From: Candidatus Pantoea soli | Lineage (GTDB): Bacteria; Pseudomonadota; Gammaproteobacteria; Enterobacterales; Enterobacteriaceae | Assembly: GCF_007833795.1 (NCBI RefSeq) | Contig: NZ_CP032703.1 | Location: forward strand, 1 to 64,000 | Length of the DNA: 64,000 bases | Reading direction: 5' to 3' | The notes under the pieces: model-generated | Seen by the model: only the letters and a program-made list of their open reading frames with translations | Told to the model about the DNA's origin: nothing | The model's database searches: none | Program-made: the position numbers and the translations under genes | Shown: positions 1 to 9,207 of the stretch, piece by piece | Layout: every line of letters begins with the position of its first letter | Position numbering within the stretch: position 1 is the stretch's first letter

Positions 1-930
1 ATGGCAGACAAAGAGAGTGAAAACAAGGCGTTACTTGAACCTTTTCTGTCGGTGACAAAAAACAGCGGTGAAGTTATTCAGCTTCATCCCAACAAAAATA
101 ACACCGTACAACCGGTCGCGCTGATGCGCCTGGGCTTGTTTGTTCCTACCCTGAAATCCACGGCACGTGGAAAATCCGGGGCAATGGCTTCCACGGACGC
201 CACGAAAGAACTTAAAAACCTGTCGCTGGTAAAGGCCGAAGGTTATGAAAAGATTACCATTACCGGCGCGAGGCTGGATATGGATAACGATTTCAAAACC
301 TGGGCGGGTATCATTCAGTCCTTTTCACGTTATCCGTCAAAAGGCGACACGGTGACGCTGCCGTTTATCGACTTCGTCAAAATGTGTGGGATCCCTTCTG
401 CCAACTCCTCTGCGGCGCTGCGTAAGCGTCTGGACGCCTCGCTTCGTCGTATTGCCACCAACACGCTGTCGTTTGAGGGCAACGGCAAAGCCTACCATAC
501 GCACCTGGTTCAGTCGGCTTATTACGATCGCGAGAAAGATCTGGTGCGCATTCAGGCCGATCCAAAACTGTTCGAGCTGTATAATTTTGACCATAAGGTG
601 CTGCTGCAGCTGCGGGCCATTTCACGGCTGAAGCGGAAAGAGTCGGCTCAGGCGCTCTATACGTACCTGGAGAGCCTGCCTACCAATCCCGCGCCGATCT
701 CACTGGCAAGGTTGCGTATGCGGCTTAATCTGGGCTCAAAGACCACCACGCAGAACCACGTTGTGCGGCGTGCGATGGAACAGCTGAAAGAGATTGGCTA
801 TCTGGATTATTCAGAGGTGAAGCGAGGCCGCTCGGTGTTCTTTATTATTCATAGCCGCACGCCGAAGCTGGATGGCATCAGTAATCTGGAAAGCATCGAT
901 TCGCTTGAAGAACTGGATTTTGAAGACTGA
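1..930 (+). CDS. repA: P1/RepFIB-family plasmid replication initiator RepA
   Basis: Initiator protein that binds iterons to start and limit plasmid replication. The 309 residues match what I recall of phage P1 RepA (286 residues) in several blocks: [13 protein letters not shown] near residue 33, [15 protein letters not shown] near 82, an [12 protein letters not shown] block in the middle, and [10 protein letters not shown] and IIHSRTPKL near the C-terminus. This is the two-winged-helix Rep_3/RepFIB architecture. The window starts exactly at its ATG, so promoter, ribosome site and oriR-type iterons are not visible. Iterons begin 8 bases after the stop, as in the P1 incA arrangement. The acidic C-terminal tail (SLEELDFED) extends beyond P1 RepA. 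The family call is confident; the incompatibility group cannot be set from sequence reading alone. Confidence 0.9.
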   Translation: MADKESENKALLEPFLSVTKNSGEVIQLHPNKNNTVQPVALMRLGLFVPTLKSTARGKSGAMASTDATKELKNLSLVKAEGYEKITITGARLDMDNDFKTWAGIIQSFSRYPSKGDTVTLPFIDFVKMCGIPSANSSAALRKRLDASLRRIATNTLSFEGNGKAYHTHLVQSAYYDREKDLVRIQADPKLFELYNFDHKVLLQLRAISRLKRKESAQALYTYLESLPTNPAPISLARLRMRLNLGSKTTTQNHVVRRAMEQLKEIGYLDYSEVKRGRSVFFIIHSRTPKLDGISNLESIDSLEELDFED

Positions 931-1768
931 CGGCAGATTCACTGTAATCAGCAATTCCCCTGTGGCGATGTCACTTTTGCTTAAAAAGTGACATTCTGCT
1001 CTCTGCACTTACATTCACTGTAATCAGTATGTCGCTACGCCGTTCACTATACGCAGTACGTTCACTGTAGTCAGTGAATGATATCTTAATATCTCTCAGC
1101 CTGTATGCTGCCCTTTTCTTTTTCCCGCATTAATGCATCTTTAGATGATAGTAAGTACTTACAAGGTGGGTTAAACAGAGATGAAATGCTCTGTTTTAAC
1201 CTGTTTTGCTGACTACAGTGAACGCCTGACCTGCGTTTTCATGCCGGCTCATCAGGACCAGACTGTTGTGGTAAGGCTTATTGATTACAGTGAATGTATC
1301 AATTTAATCTATTGATTTTATTATAAATAATTTCTGCGCGTGCAAAGGTTCACTGTAATCAGTGAAGATGCTGTAAATGTAACCAGTAAAAGTGACAGGG
1401 CGCAACCCGTGCTGATTACAGTGAATGTTATCCGTGTGTTCTCACTATAGTGAATGTATCAGCAAGCTGGCTGCTGTGCGTATTTGTCAGGCAACCTCTC
1501 CCGCTTCACTGATTACAGTGAACGGTTAGGGGTGTCGCTTGTTACCTATCCCCTGCCCTGCTGGGTATAGCAAGATGCGCCCTGATACGCTTGCTGATTA
1601 CAGTGAACGCTTTGCCTTGACAGCCTGCGGTCACGCGACTACCGATTACAGTGAACTATCTGTCTTACCCATTTCTATAGCGCGATCACTGATTACAGTG
1701 AACGCCGCTCGAGGCGTTTACAGTTCTGGCGCTACTTATTACACGCCAGTTGCGCATTGCTTTAATCT

Positions 1769-2024
1769 GACCTGGTGACCTGGTGACCTGGTGACCTGGT
1801 GACCTGGTCACCTGCTGACCTGCTGACCTGCTGACCTGCTGACCTGCTGACCTGCTGACCTGGTGACCTGCTGACCTGCTGACCTGCTGACCTGCTGACC
1901 TGCTGACCTGCTGACCTGCTGACCCGCTGACCCGCTGACCCGCTGACCCGCTGACCCGCTGACCCGCTGACCCGCTGACCCGCTGACCCGCTGAACCGCT
2001 GACCCGCTGAACCGCTGAACCGCT
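1769..2024. repeat. 8-bp tandem array, 32 copies, inside the iteron field
   Basis: Exactly 32 head-to-tail 8-mers. Variants are clustered: five GACCTGGT, then CACCTGCT, a block of GACCTGCT with one GACCTGGT at 1857-1864, then nine GACCCGCT, then GACCCGCT alternating with GAACCGCT. Two decayed copies follow to 2040. The block structure suggests growth by slippage or unequal exchange of local variants. Open frames through the array are artefacts of the period. It lies in a 400-bp gap in the iterons between 1702 and 2115. Confidence 0.95.
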
Positions 2025-2768
2025 GAGTCACTAAATCGCTTTTTATGGGGTATTGTCGGTGACAATAGCGCCGATCGCACAGCTTTTACGGGCTGCGTAA
2101 CGGCTCAGCTTTACTGATTACAGTGAATCTTTGTCCGTGCAGCTTTATTACTGCCGGGCTGATGAGCACTGCTGATGGCGACGCTTCTATCCGGGTATAC
2201 TTTTGTGCGCCCTTACGATGAGTCAGTGTTACTGATTACAGTGAACGCAGCAGGTAACGGTCGGGAGAGCCTGCTGATTACAGTGAATGTTCAGCATGAA
2301 CGAACAGCATCTCATTAAAACGCCGAAAGGATCTTACTGATTATAGTGAATGATTGAGCGCTAAATAGGCTCTTACTGATTATAGTGAATATTTGTGTTC
2401 CTGCGATGATCCTCTGCCGCCCTTGGTTGCTGATTACAGTGAACGTTTTGGTTACCTCATCCAGCGTCTGCCATCAGCGGTGAATGATTACAGTGAATGT
2501 TTTACGCTTAGCGCTAACCCATATGGCAGACAGCGGGACGATCCGTACAGGTCGCGCCGATCACAGTGAATCATTGTGCAAAATGTAGCTGGCTACAGTG
2601 TACGTTTGCTGATTACAGTGAATCTTTTCATTCTCAGACGTGCTGACTACAGTGAACGTTGTTGGTGATGCCTCTAGTCACAGCCTGCCACTGGCTTAGC
2701 GTCCTTTTGTCTGTCTGGAAACTTACCTGTCGTGACTTTGCTGCGGCATGTTCTCTACTGACTACTAT

Positions 2769-2867
<99 letters not shown>

Positions 2868-3149
2868 TGCTCCCGGCGCGGCATCAGTCCTGTTCCTGCC
2901 CTGCTCTCTTCTGCCCTCAGGATGTGGTGAGCCAGAACGCCGGACTTTAGATTTTTCCTGCATGGGTTATATCGGGCTCATTCCCGGCGTTTGCTGATTA
3001 CAGTGAATCTTTCCTCATAAACGCGGCCAGGGCTGCCATCAGCAGCGTGACGACCATCATCCGCTACTGATTACAGTGAACGTTTATCCCTTCTCACTAT
3101 TGATTAACGCCAGCTCTGTGCGGAAGCATGGCAGAGATATGATAAGTAT

Positions 3150-3190
3150 TTGCCTCGTGTGCAGGATTTCTGTATAAAGTCACAAATCCT
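3150..3190 (+). promoter_or_regulatory. parA promoter with overlapping inverted repeat
   Basis: A -35 TTGCCT (3150-3155), a 17-bp spacer and a -10 TATAAA (3173-3178) precede parA. An inverted repeat, AGGATTT at 3163-3169 and AAATCCT at 3184-3190, brackets the -10 box. In P1, ParA represses its own promoter through an imperfect inverted repeat at this position; the same role here is inference. Confidence 0.6.
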
Positions 3191-3207
3191 ACATGTGTGG
3201 AGCAAGT

Positions 3208-4407
3208 ATGGCTAATGATGACAAGCAGGTCCTGAAAGTCGCGCAGCGCTCAGAAAAGATGCTAATGAGCCTGACAGAGCAAATTCAGGCACAAAAAGAA
3301 GAGTTACAGGAAAATTCCTTTTATCAGGTCTATGCCAAAGCCGCACTGGCAAAACTGCCTAAACTGACGCGGGCCAGCGTGGATTATGCCGTTAACGAAA
3401 TGGAAGAAAATGGCTATCCTTTCGACAAACGCGCGGCAGGCAGCTCCACCAAGTACGCGATGTCGATTCAAAACATTATCGATATCTATCATCATCGCGG
3501 TGTACCTAAATATCGTGATCGTCATCCGGAAGCCTTTACCATTTTTGTTGGCAATCTTAAAGGCGGCGTTTCTAAAACGGTCTCGACTGTTTCTCTGGCG
3601 CATGCCCTGCGCGCGCATCCCCATCTGCTGTTTGAAGATTTACGCATACTGGTCATTGACCTCGACCCGCAATCTTCCGCCACCATGTTCCTGAATCATG
3701 AGCGTTCTGTCGGACTGGTGGAGGCGACGGCGGCGCAGGCAATGCTGCAGAATGTCAGCCGCGATGAGCTGAAGAATGAGTTTATTGTCCCCTCCATTAT
3801 CCCCGGCGTGGATGTGCTGCCAGCATCCATTGACGACGCCTTTATCGCCTCCCGCTGGGAAGAGCTGTGCGCCGAGCATCTGCCGCAGCAAAACGTTCAT
3901 GCTGTCCTGTATGAAAACGTCGTGGCCAAACTGAAAAAAGATTATGACTTCATCTTTATCGACAGCGGCCCGCACCTTGATGCCTTCCTGAAGAATGCCA
4001 TTGCGGCATCAGATTTGCTGATGACGCCAGTGCCGCCGGCACAGGTGGATTTTCACTCCACGCTGAAATATCTGACGCGTCTGCCGGAGCTGATCGGCAT
4101 CATTGAGGAGTCCGGCGCAACCTGCCGTCTGCAGGGCAATATTGGCTTTATGTCGAAACTCTCCAATAAAGCTGACCATAAAATGTGCCACAGCCTGGCG
4201 AAAGAGATTTTCGGCGGCGATATGCTGGATGCGGCACTGCCGCGTCTGGATGGATTTGAGCGCTGCGGCGAATCCTTCGATACCGTCATTTCTGCTAATC
4301 CCTCTACCTATGTTGGCAGCAGCGAGGCATTAAAAAATGCGCGTTCGGCGGCAGAGGATTTTGCCAAAGCCGTATTTGATCGTATTGAATTTATCCGCCT
4401 GAACTGA
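3208..4407 (+). CDS. parA: P1-type partition ATPase ParA
   Basis: Partition ATPase that moves ParB-bound plasmid over the nucleoid and probably represses its own operon. With the start at 3208 it is 399 residues, close to P1 ParA (398). An upstream in-frame ATG at 3193 has no ribosome site, while GGAG at 3199-3202 lies 5 bases before 3208. The N-terminal 100 residues carry the helix-turn-helix region of type Ia ParA proteins. A deviant Walker A (KGGVSKT, about residues 118-124) is followed by a Walker A'-type Asp motif (VIDLDPQSS) and a Walker B-like segment (FIFIDSGPHLD). parB follows 7 bases after the stop, so the two form one operon. Confidence 0.93.
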   Translation: MANDDKQVLKVAQRSEKMLMSLTEQIQAQKEELQENSFYQVYAKAALAKLPKLTRASVDYAVNEMEENGYPFDKRAAGSSTKYAMSIQNIIDIYHHRGVPKYRDRHPEAFTIFVGNLKGGVSKTVSTVSLAHALRAHPHLLFEDLRILVIDLDPQSSATMFLNHERSVGLVEATAAQAMLQNVSRDELKNEFIVPSIIPGVDVLPASIDDAFIASRWEELCAEHLPQQNVHAVLYENVVAKLKKDYDFIFIDSGPHLDAFLKNAIAASDLLMTPVPPAQVDFHSTLKYLTRLPELIGIIEESGATCRLQGNIGFMSKLSNKADHKMCHSLAKEIFGGDMLDAALPRLDGFERCGESFDTVISANPSTYVGSSEALKNARSAAEDFAKAVFDRIEFIRLN

Positions 4408-4414
4408 GGTTATT

Positions 4415-5386
4415 ATGAGCGCAAAAAGAATTACCATTGGCCGGACCTTCAGCCAGACACCTCTGCAAAATGAGACCCGCGCTGAAGGTCATACCCAGAC
4501 CTTTATTCTGACGACGGGCAAACGCGCCCTGTTCACGCTTGAGCACATCGCCGCACGTGAAGTAGAAGAAAAAACTTACGTGGTGATGGAAACCAATGGT
4601 CGAGATCAGGCTGGCCTGACGCCAGAGTCGCTGCGCGATATTATTCGCACCATTAAACTCCAGCAATTCTTTCCGGCGATTGGCGTAAAACGCGGCGACC
4701 GCATCGAGATTCTGGATGGTTCACGCCGCCGGGCCGCAGCGCTGCACTGTAAAACCGGGCTGGATGTGCTGGTCACGGATGCCGCTATTTCAGCCGAAGA
4801 GGCGCGCCGACTGGCGCAGGACATCCAGACCGCGCGCGAACACAATCTGCGTGAGGTGGGAATGCGCCTGATGGCGCTGAAAGACAGCGGGCTGTCGCAA
4901 AAGGAGATCGCACAAACGCAGGGGCTTTCGCAGGCAAAAGTCACCCGTGCACTGCAGGCAGCCAGCGTGCCCTCAGAGCTGGTAACCCTGTTCCCGAATC
5001 ATTCTGAACTGACCTACCCGGACTATAAAACACTGCTGCAGGCCTGTGAAAAGCTGCAGGAGACCGGGCAAAGCGTTGATGCGTTGATTGAAACCATTAG
5101 CATGGATGTTGACAGCGTCTGCGCGCGTGAAGGACTGGCTGAAGACGAAGTGAAGAACGGCATTTTACGTCTGGTGCGTAACGGCAGTCAGACGTTAATT
5201 CAGTCACCTGCCAAAGATAAAGTTGTCTCCGTCCCATTATGGAACTTTGCGGATAAAGACCGTTTTGCCCGCAAAAAAACGCGTGGCCGGATGTTCAGCT
5301 ATGAGTTCAATCGTCAGTCCAAAGAGCTACAGGAGGAACTCGACAGAGTGATTTCTGAAACGCTTAATAAATATCTCAATCAGTAA
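4415..5386 (+). CDS. parB: P1-type centromere-binding protein ParB
   Basis: Binds parS and stimulates ParA. At 323 residues it is near P1 ParB (333) and shares long blocks I recognise from it: NGRDQAGLTPESL, the ParB/Srx motif EILDGSRRRAAAL (residues about 102-114), the helix-turn-helix region SQKEIAQTQGLSQAKVTRAL (about 166-185), and FSYEFNRQSKELQEELDR in the C-terminal dimer domain. Good start: GAGGTTATT precedes the ATG. An intrinsic terminator follows at once, and two parS sites lie just beyond it, the same order as in P1. The B-box hexamer of those sites fits a P1-like C-terminal specificity. Confidence 0.93.
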   Translation: MSAKRITIGRTFSQTPLQNETRAEGHTQTFILTTGKRALFTLEHIAAREVEEKTYVVMETNGRDQAGLTPESLRDIIRTIKLQQFFPAIGVKRGDRIEILDGSRRRAAALHCKTGLDVLVTDAAISAEEARRLAQDIQTAREHNLREVGMRLMALKDSGLSQKEIAQTQGLSQAKVTRALQAASVPSELVTLFPNHSELTYPDYKTLLQACEKLQETGQSVDALIETISMDVDSVCAREGLAEDEVKNGILRLVRNGSQTLIQSPAKDKVVSVPLWNFADKDRFARKKTRGRMFSYEFNRQSKELQEELDRVISETLNKYLNQ

Positions 5387-5390
5387 AAAC

Positions 5391-5413
5391 AAACCGCCTC
5401 AGGGCGGTTTTTT
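5391..5413 (+). terminator. parAB terminator
   Basis: ACCGCC / GGCGGT stem with a CTCA-like loop followed by six T residues, starting 5 bases after the parB stop. Confidence 0.9.
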
Positions 5414-5432
5414 CATGCCTGATTGCACGCGT

Positions 5433-5515
5433 TCGCCGTGTCATTTTCAACACTAAGTTGATGATAAAACGGGTATTGCAGTTAAAATTTCAGCCTGAAA
5501 TCGCCACAATTTCAC
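5433..5515. other. parS site 1, P1-like bipartite centromere
   Basis: Right arm: two inverted A-boxes (ATTTCAG 5487-5493, CTGAAAT 5495-5501), a B-box TCGCCA (5501-5506) and a third A-box ATTTCAC (5509-5515). Left arm: a B-box-like TCGCCG (5433-5438) and an A-box-like ATTTTCA (5443-5449). The 37-bp spacer contains a weak IHF-like TTGATG (5458-5463). P1 parS has the same arrangement of heptameric A-boxes and hexameric B-boxes on both sides of an IHF bend, over about the same length. No gene is seen from 5387 to 5809. Confidence 0.85.
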
Positions 5516-5641
5516 TCTGACAGTGACTTGCTTAGCTGTGGTTTACAGGGCGCGAATATCCCTGACATCACTGAATGCGAATTCAGCAGCCCGCTATCAT
5601 AAATCCGGGGTGAGCAGCGGTCACACTGAAATTATAAGGGC

Positions 5642-5725
5642 TCGCCGCAGTGTTTTCATGCTTAACTTTATGATAAATAATAATTTATCAGGAAAATTTC
5701 AGGCTGAAATCGCCAGGCTTTTCAC
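5642..5725. other. parS site 2, P1-like bipartite centromere
   Basis: Second complete copy 209 bp after the first: left B-box TCGCCG (5642-5647) and TTTTCAT (5653-5659); right arm ATTTCAG (5696-5702), CTGAAAT (5704-5710), TCGCCA (5710-5715) and TTTTCAC (5719-5725). The AT-rich spacer would suit bending. Sequence between the two sites (5516-5641) is not repeated. Confidence 0.8.
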
Positions 5726-5809
5726 CTGTCGTAGTGCATAAACCTGGCCGCCCGTAAGCGTTAGCCAGACGATATTCAATGATTTATCCACAGAATCCGT
5801 GGATAACTT

Positions 5810-7777
5810 TTAAGAGGGAATAAGCACCGCCTTATCCGCCGGTTGCCACACAGCATCGCGAATGCGCACCGGTCTGCTGAGTATGCCCAGCGCATAAAAG
5901 CGGTCAGCGATTGCCTGCTGCGCTCTGATGATATCGATGGTCATTACGCGCGGTTGATGGCTACGGCGCATCAGAGCACGTAATACTGCCTGCGGATCTA
6001 TCCCCATCTCCTGTGCCAGCAGCTGGGCAGCCTGACGGCGGTGACTGTCTATAAAGATGCCGGTTTCCTGCAGCTGTTCTGCCAGCAACGGCAGAATGTC
6101 GCTGTGCTGCCGGATGTAATCACGTCGCGCCAGATAAAACTGGTGGTTATCTACCCGCCCTTCACCGCTCGCGACAATCCGCAGTTCAGGATGATTTTCC
6201 GCTGCGCTGAGGAGCGGATCCCACATCATCCACGCATCAACGGACAGGTAATCACTGGCGGTGAGCGGGTATTTTGGCGGTGCGTAAATTATTTTGACCT
6301 CATCCGCAGGGATGGCTGCTTCTTCAAGCAACTGGAGTAGTAACCAGTGCACATTTGAACCTTTGTTCACCGCAATACGTTTACCGCGTAAATCGCGCAG
6401 GGTTGTGATGCCGCTATCGACTCTGACGACCACGCCGACGCTGGCAGGCGCTGGTGGCTCCCACGCGATATACGTCAGTGCATTGCCGCTAGCCTGAGTA
6501 AAGATCGGCGGAACTTCGCCGGTGGTACCGAAATCGATCTCATCATGCTGTAACGCATGCAGCAGTTGCGGGCCGGCAGGGAATTCGCTCCATAGCACGC
6601 TGACGCCGTGGCGTGTCAGGCTCTGTTCCAGCGTCTGACGCGCTTTCAGTACGCCGAGGTTGCCAAATTTCTGGTAGCCAATACGTAACTCCCGTTCAGG
6701 CTGCGGCAGCGCGGCGCGGCTTCCCCGCCTCGCTCCCTCATGCTTGCGCCGCCCTTTAATGGCCCCGCTGTGCGCCAGCTGCGTACGCAGCGTATGACGG
6801 CTGATACCTAATAAGGCGGCCGCCTGCGTCTGGTTATTATCCGTAATCATCAGCGCGCTGCTGATCAGCGAGCGTATGACACGATCAAATATCTGCTGAG
6901 GTTGCGCCATCAGTTGCTGATGCAGGAAGGTTTCCAGCGTGGTGTCGGATACTTCTTCCAGAGGCGCAGGGTGCAAATCCGCGAGGCGCAAATGTCCGGC
7001 GTTCAGCGTCTCCTCACGACTGAGCAGAACTGCATTGTGCAGCGTATTTTCAAGTTCGCGGATATTGCCAGGCCAGCTGTAGTGATGCAGAGCCGCCAGG
7101 GCATCCGCAGAAAGACGCCGCGCCGGACGCGCAAGGCGTCGGGCATATACCGTCAGAAAGTGCTGCGCCAGCAGCGGAATATCTTCACGGCGCTGACGGA
7201 GCGGCGGCAGATTGACCACGGCGACATTCAGACGATAAAAAAGGTCTTCACGAAAGCGCTGCAGGCGAATGGCCTGTTTCAAATCAACATGCGTTGCAGC
7301 AATCACCCGCACATCCACTTTTATGGCTTTACGCGATCCTACCCGCGTCACTTCCCGCTCCTGTAATACGCGCAGCAGTTTGACCTGCAGTGACAGGCTT
7401 AGCTCACCAATCTCATCCAGTAGTAAGGTGCCGCCCTGCGCCGCTTCAAACCAGCCCGGATGCGCATGGGTAGCGCCGGTAAAAGCGCCTTTTTCATGTC
7501 CGAACAACTCGGCTTCTGCCAGGTTCTCTGTCAGGGCACCACAGTTGACCGCAAGAAATGGACCATGACGCCGGCCACTGTGCTGGTGAAGATAGCGTGC
7601 CACGACCTCTTTGCCCGTGCCGGTTTCGCCAGCGATCAGCACGGTTACATCGGCAGGGGCGAATTTATCCAGCAGGGACTGAAAGGCGCGGGAGGCGGGG
7701 TCCACCAGCCGCAGCGTGTCAGGAGAAGCCATATCCGCTGAGGTCATTGTCGTTATCCGGTCGTATTCAATGAGCAC
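5810..7777 (-). CDS. Sigma-54 activator fused to an SsuA-like binding domain
   Basis: Residues about 25-265 form an AAA+ sigma-54 activator domain: Walker A GETGTGKE (50-57), the sigma-54 contact loop GAFTGA (97-102), Walker B LLLDEIGE (118-125). A Fis-type helix-turn-helix follows (about 315-335). There is no N-terminal receiver or sensor; instead residues about 364-640 are an aliphatic-sulfonate periplasmic-type binding domain without signal peptide, clearly related to the SsuA protein of this island (shared GYQK, EFPAGPQ, GKRIxxNKGS, WDPxL blocks). It is transcribed away from the sulfur genes and should activate the sigma-54 promoter at 7936. Start is uncertain: the longest frame begins at GTG 7777, while ATG 7747 or 7732 keep the whole AAA+ core. 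A cytosolic ligand sensor for a sulfonate-like compound is inference. Confidence 0.85.
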   Translation of the reverse strand: MLIEYDRITTMTSADMASPDTLRLVDPASRAFQSLLDKFAPADVTVLIAGETGTGKEVVARYLHQHSGRRHGPFLAVNCGALTENLAEAELFGHEKGAFTGATHAHPGWFEAAQGGTLLLDEIGELSLSLQVKLLRVLQEREVTRVGSRKAIKVDVRVIAATHVDLKQAIRLQRFREDLFYRLNVAVVNLPPLRQRREDIPLLAQHFLTVYARRLARPARRLSADALAALHHYSWPGNIRELENTLHNAVLLSREETLNAGHLRLADLHPAPLEEVSDTTLETFLHQQLMAQPQQIFDRVIRSLISSALMITDNNQTQAAALLGISRHTLRTQLAHSGAIKGRRKHEGARRGSRAALPQPERELRIGYQKFGNLGVLKARQTLEQSLTRHGVSVLWSEFPAGPQLLHALQHDEIDFGTTGEVPPIFTQASGNALTYIAWEPPAPASVGVVVRVDSGITTLRDLRGKRIAVNKGSNVHWLLLQLLEEAAIPADEVKIIYAPPKYPLTASDYLSVDAWMMWDPLLSAAENHPELRIVASGEGRVDNHQFYLARRDYIRQHSDILPLLAEQLQETGIFIDSHRRQAAQLLAQEMGIDPQAVLRALMRRSHQPRVMTIDIIRAQQAIADRFYALGILSRPVRIRDAVWQPADKAVLIPS

Positions 7778-7825
7778 AGGCTATCGCTGCACTGCATCGG
7801 ATAACAGCAGGAAAAAAGCATAAGC

Positions 7826-7873
7826 AGTTGCAAATGCAGCAAATGCCGTCGCTCACCTGTTGCAGACGCAACA
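7826..7873. promoter_or_regulatory. Twin upstream activator palindromes
   Basis: AGTTGC-AAAT-GCAGCA (7826-7841) and TGTTGC-AGAC-GCAACA (7858-7873) share a TTGC-N4-GCA core and are centred 32 bp apart, about three helical turns. They lie about 65-110 bp upstream of the sigma-54 promoter, a normal place for enhancer sites of a Fis-type activator. Confidence 0.65.
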
Positions 7874-7935
7874 GCGCGAGAGGGGCATTCAGCGCTATCA
7901 CGCTGATTTACAGCCTGTTCAGCCGCATCCGGTTC

Positions 7936-7951
7936 TGGCACGGATTTCGCT
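7936..7951 (+). promoter_or_regulatory. Sigma-54 promoter of the monooxygenase operon
   Basis: TGGCAC-N5-TCGCT, with GG at 7937-7938 and GC at 7949-7950, the exact GG-N10-GC spacing required. It stands 71 bp before the ssuD-like start and just across from a sigma-54 activator gene. Confidence 0.75.
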
Positions 7952-8021
7952 AACAGCCATATAACTAAAAAATCCGGCTCAACCTGAGCTGTTTGATATT
8001 AAGTTATAAAGGAAAGGCATA

Positions 8022-9194
8022 ATGCGCGATGAACTGAACGGACATATTGAGGTGTTCTGGTTTCTGCCTACACACGGTGACGGACGCTATCTGGGCACCA
8101 CGGCAGGCGGGCGGGCGGTTGATCTGCCTTATCTGCAACAGGTGGCCCTGGCTGCGGATAACGCCGGCTTCAGCGGTGTGCTGATCCCAACCGGAAAAAG
8201 CTGTGAAGATGCCTGGCTGGTGGCGGCGGCGCTGGTGCCTTTAACCCGGCGGCTGCGTTATCTGGTTGCAGTACGTCCGGGATTGCAACCGCCAACGCTG
8301 GCTGCGCGCATGGCCACCACGCTTGACCGGCTTTCAGCAGGGCGTTTACTGATTAACGTTGTCACCGGGGGCGATCCGGTAGAGAACAAAGGTGACGGCA
8401 TTTTCCTCGACCATCAGCAGCGTTACGCAGTCACCCGGGAGTTTCTCGATGTTTACCGCCGGCTAATGCGCGGCGAGAAAGTTGACTATCAGGGCGAGCA
8501 TATTCACGTTGAGGGAGCGGAAGTGTTGTTCCCACCGGTGCAGGAGAACGGCCCGCCGCTCTATTTTGGTGGCTCATCCGATGCGGCGATAGAGGTGGCC
8601 GCCGGGCAAGTTGATACCTACCTGACCTGGGGTGAACCACCGGCTCAGGTGGCGGAAAAGCTGGCAGAGGTTCGCGCCCGTGCCGCGGCAAAAGGGCGCG
8701 AGCTGGAATACGGCATCCGTTTGCACGTCATCGTGCGGGAAACCGAAGAAGAAGCCCGCGCGGCGGCTGAAAAGCTGATTGCTCATCTGGATGATGACAC
8801 TATCGCTCAGGCACAGCAGATTTTTGCGCGCATGGATTCCACCGGGCAGGCGCGCATGCGTGCACTGCACAACGGTTCACGACAGGACCTCTATATCGCG
8901 CCCAATCTGTGGGCCGGCGTCGGACTGGTTCGCGGGGGCGCTGGCACGGCGCTGGTCGGCAGTGCAGAGCAGGTAGCGGCCCGTATTAGCGAATATCAGG
9001 CGCTGGGCATTACCCGGTTTATTCTGTCCGGCTATCCGCATCTGGAGGAGGCGCACCGGGTGGCGGAACTGCTGCTGCCGCTGTTGCCGCTGGCACAGGG
9101 GCAGCCGCCGCGTGCCCACACCCTGAATACCGGGCCATTCGGTGAAACCATTGGCGGGGATATGCGACCTTCGCGCCCTGCACGCGCCAGCTGA
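8022..9194 (+). CDS. ssuD: SsuD-like FMNH2-dependent alkanesulfonate monooxygenase
   Basis: Luciferase-like monooxygenase that would split a sulfonate to sulfite and aldehyde using reduced FMN from a separate reductase. Length 390 is near SsuD (about 380). Family blocks include [16 protein letters not shown] at the N-terminus, [18 protein letters not shown] strand, [16 protein letters not shown], and [18 protein letters not shown] precedes the ATG. It is the first gene behind the sigma-54 promoter and is followed by an FAD protein whose ribosome site overlaps its stop. No ssuE reductase or ssuBC transporter lies nearby, so those functions must come from elsewhere. SsuD versus another sulfonate or sulfone monooxygenase of the same family cannot be separated by eye. 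Confidence 0.8.
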   Translation: MRDELNGHIEVFWFLPTHGDGRYLGTTAGGRAVDLPYLQQVALAADNAGFSGVLIPTGKSCEDAWLVAAALVPLTRRLRYLVAVRPGLQPPTLAARMATTLDRLSAGRLLINVVTGGDPVENKGDGIFLDHQQRYAVTREFLDVYRRLMRGEKVDYQGEHIHVEGAEVLFPPVQENGPPLYFGGSSDAAIEVAAGQVDTYLTWGEPPAQVAEKLAEVRARAAAKGRELEYGIRLHVIVRETEEEARAAAEKLIAHLDDDTIAQAQQIFARMDSTGQARMRALHNGSRQDLYIAPNLWAGVGLVRGGAGTALVGSAEQVAARISEYQALGITRFILSGYPHLEEAHRVAELLLPLLPLAQGQPPRAHTLNTGPFGETIGGDMRPSRPARAS

Positions 9195-9207
9195 AGAGGA
9201 GATGACG

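Noticed and set aside
1769-2024. Possible CRISPR array
   Set aside because: Repeats are 8 bp and directly adjacent, with no spacers and no cas genes.
1762-2080. Minus-strand frames encoding 8-residue Ser/Gln/Arg repeats
   Set aside because: They exist only because a 24-base multiple of the 8-bp array keeps several frames open; no ribosome site and no unique sequence.
5523-5741. A 72-codon plus-strand frame after parB
   Set aside because: It overlaps the second parS site and has no family features.
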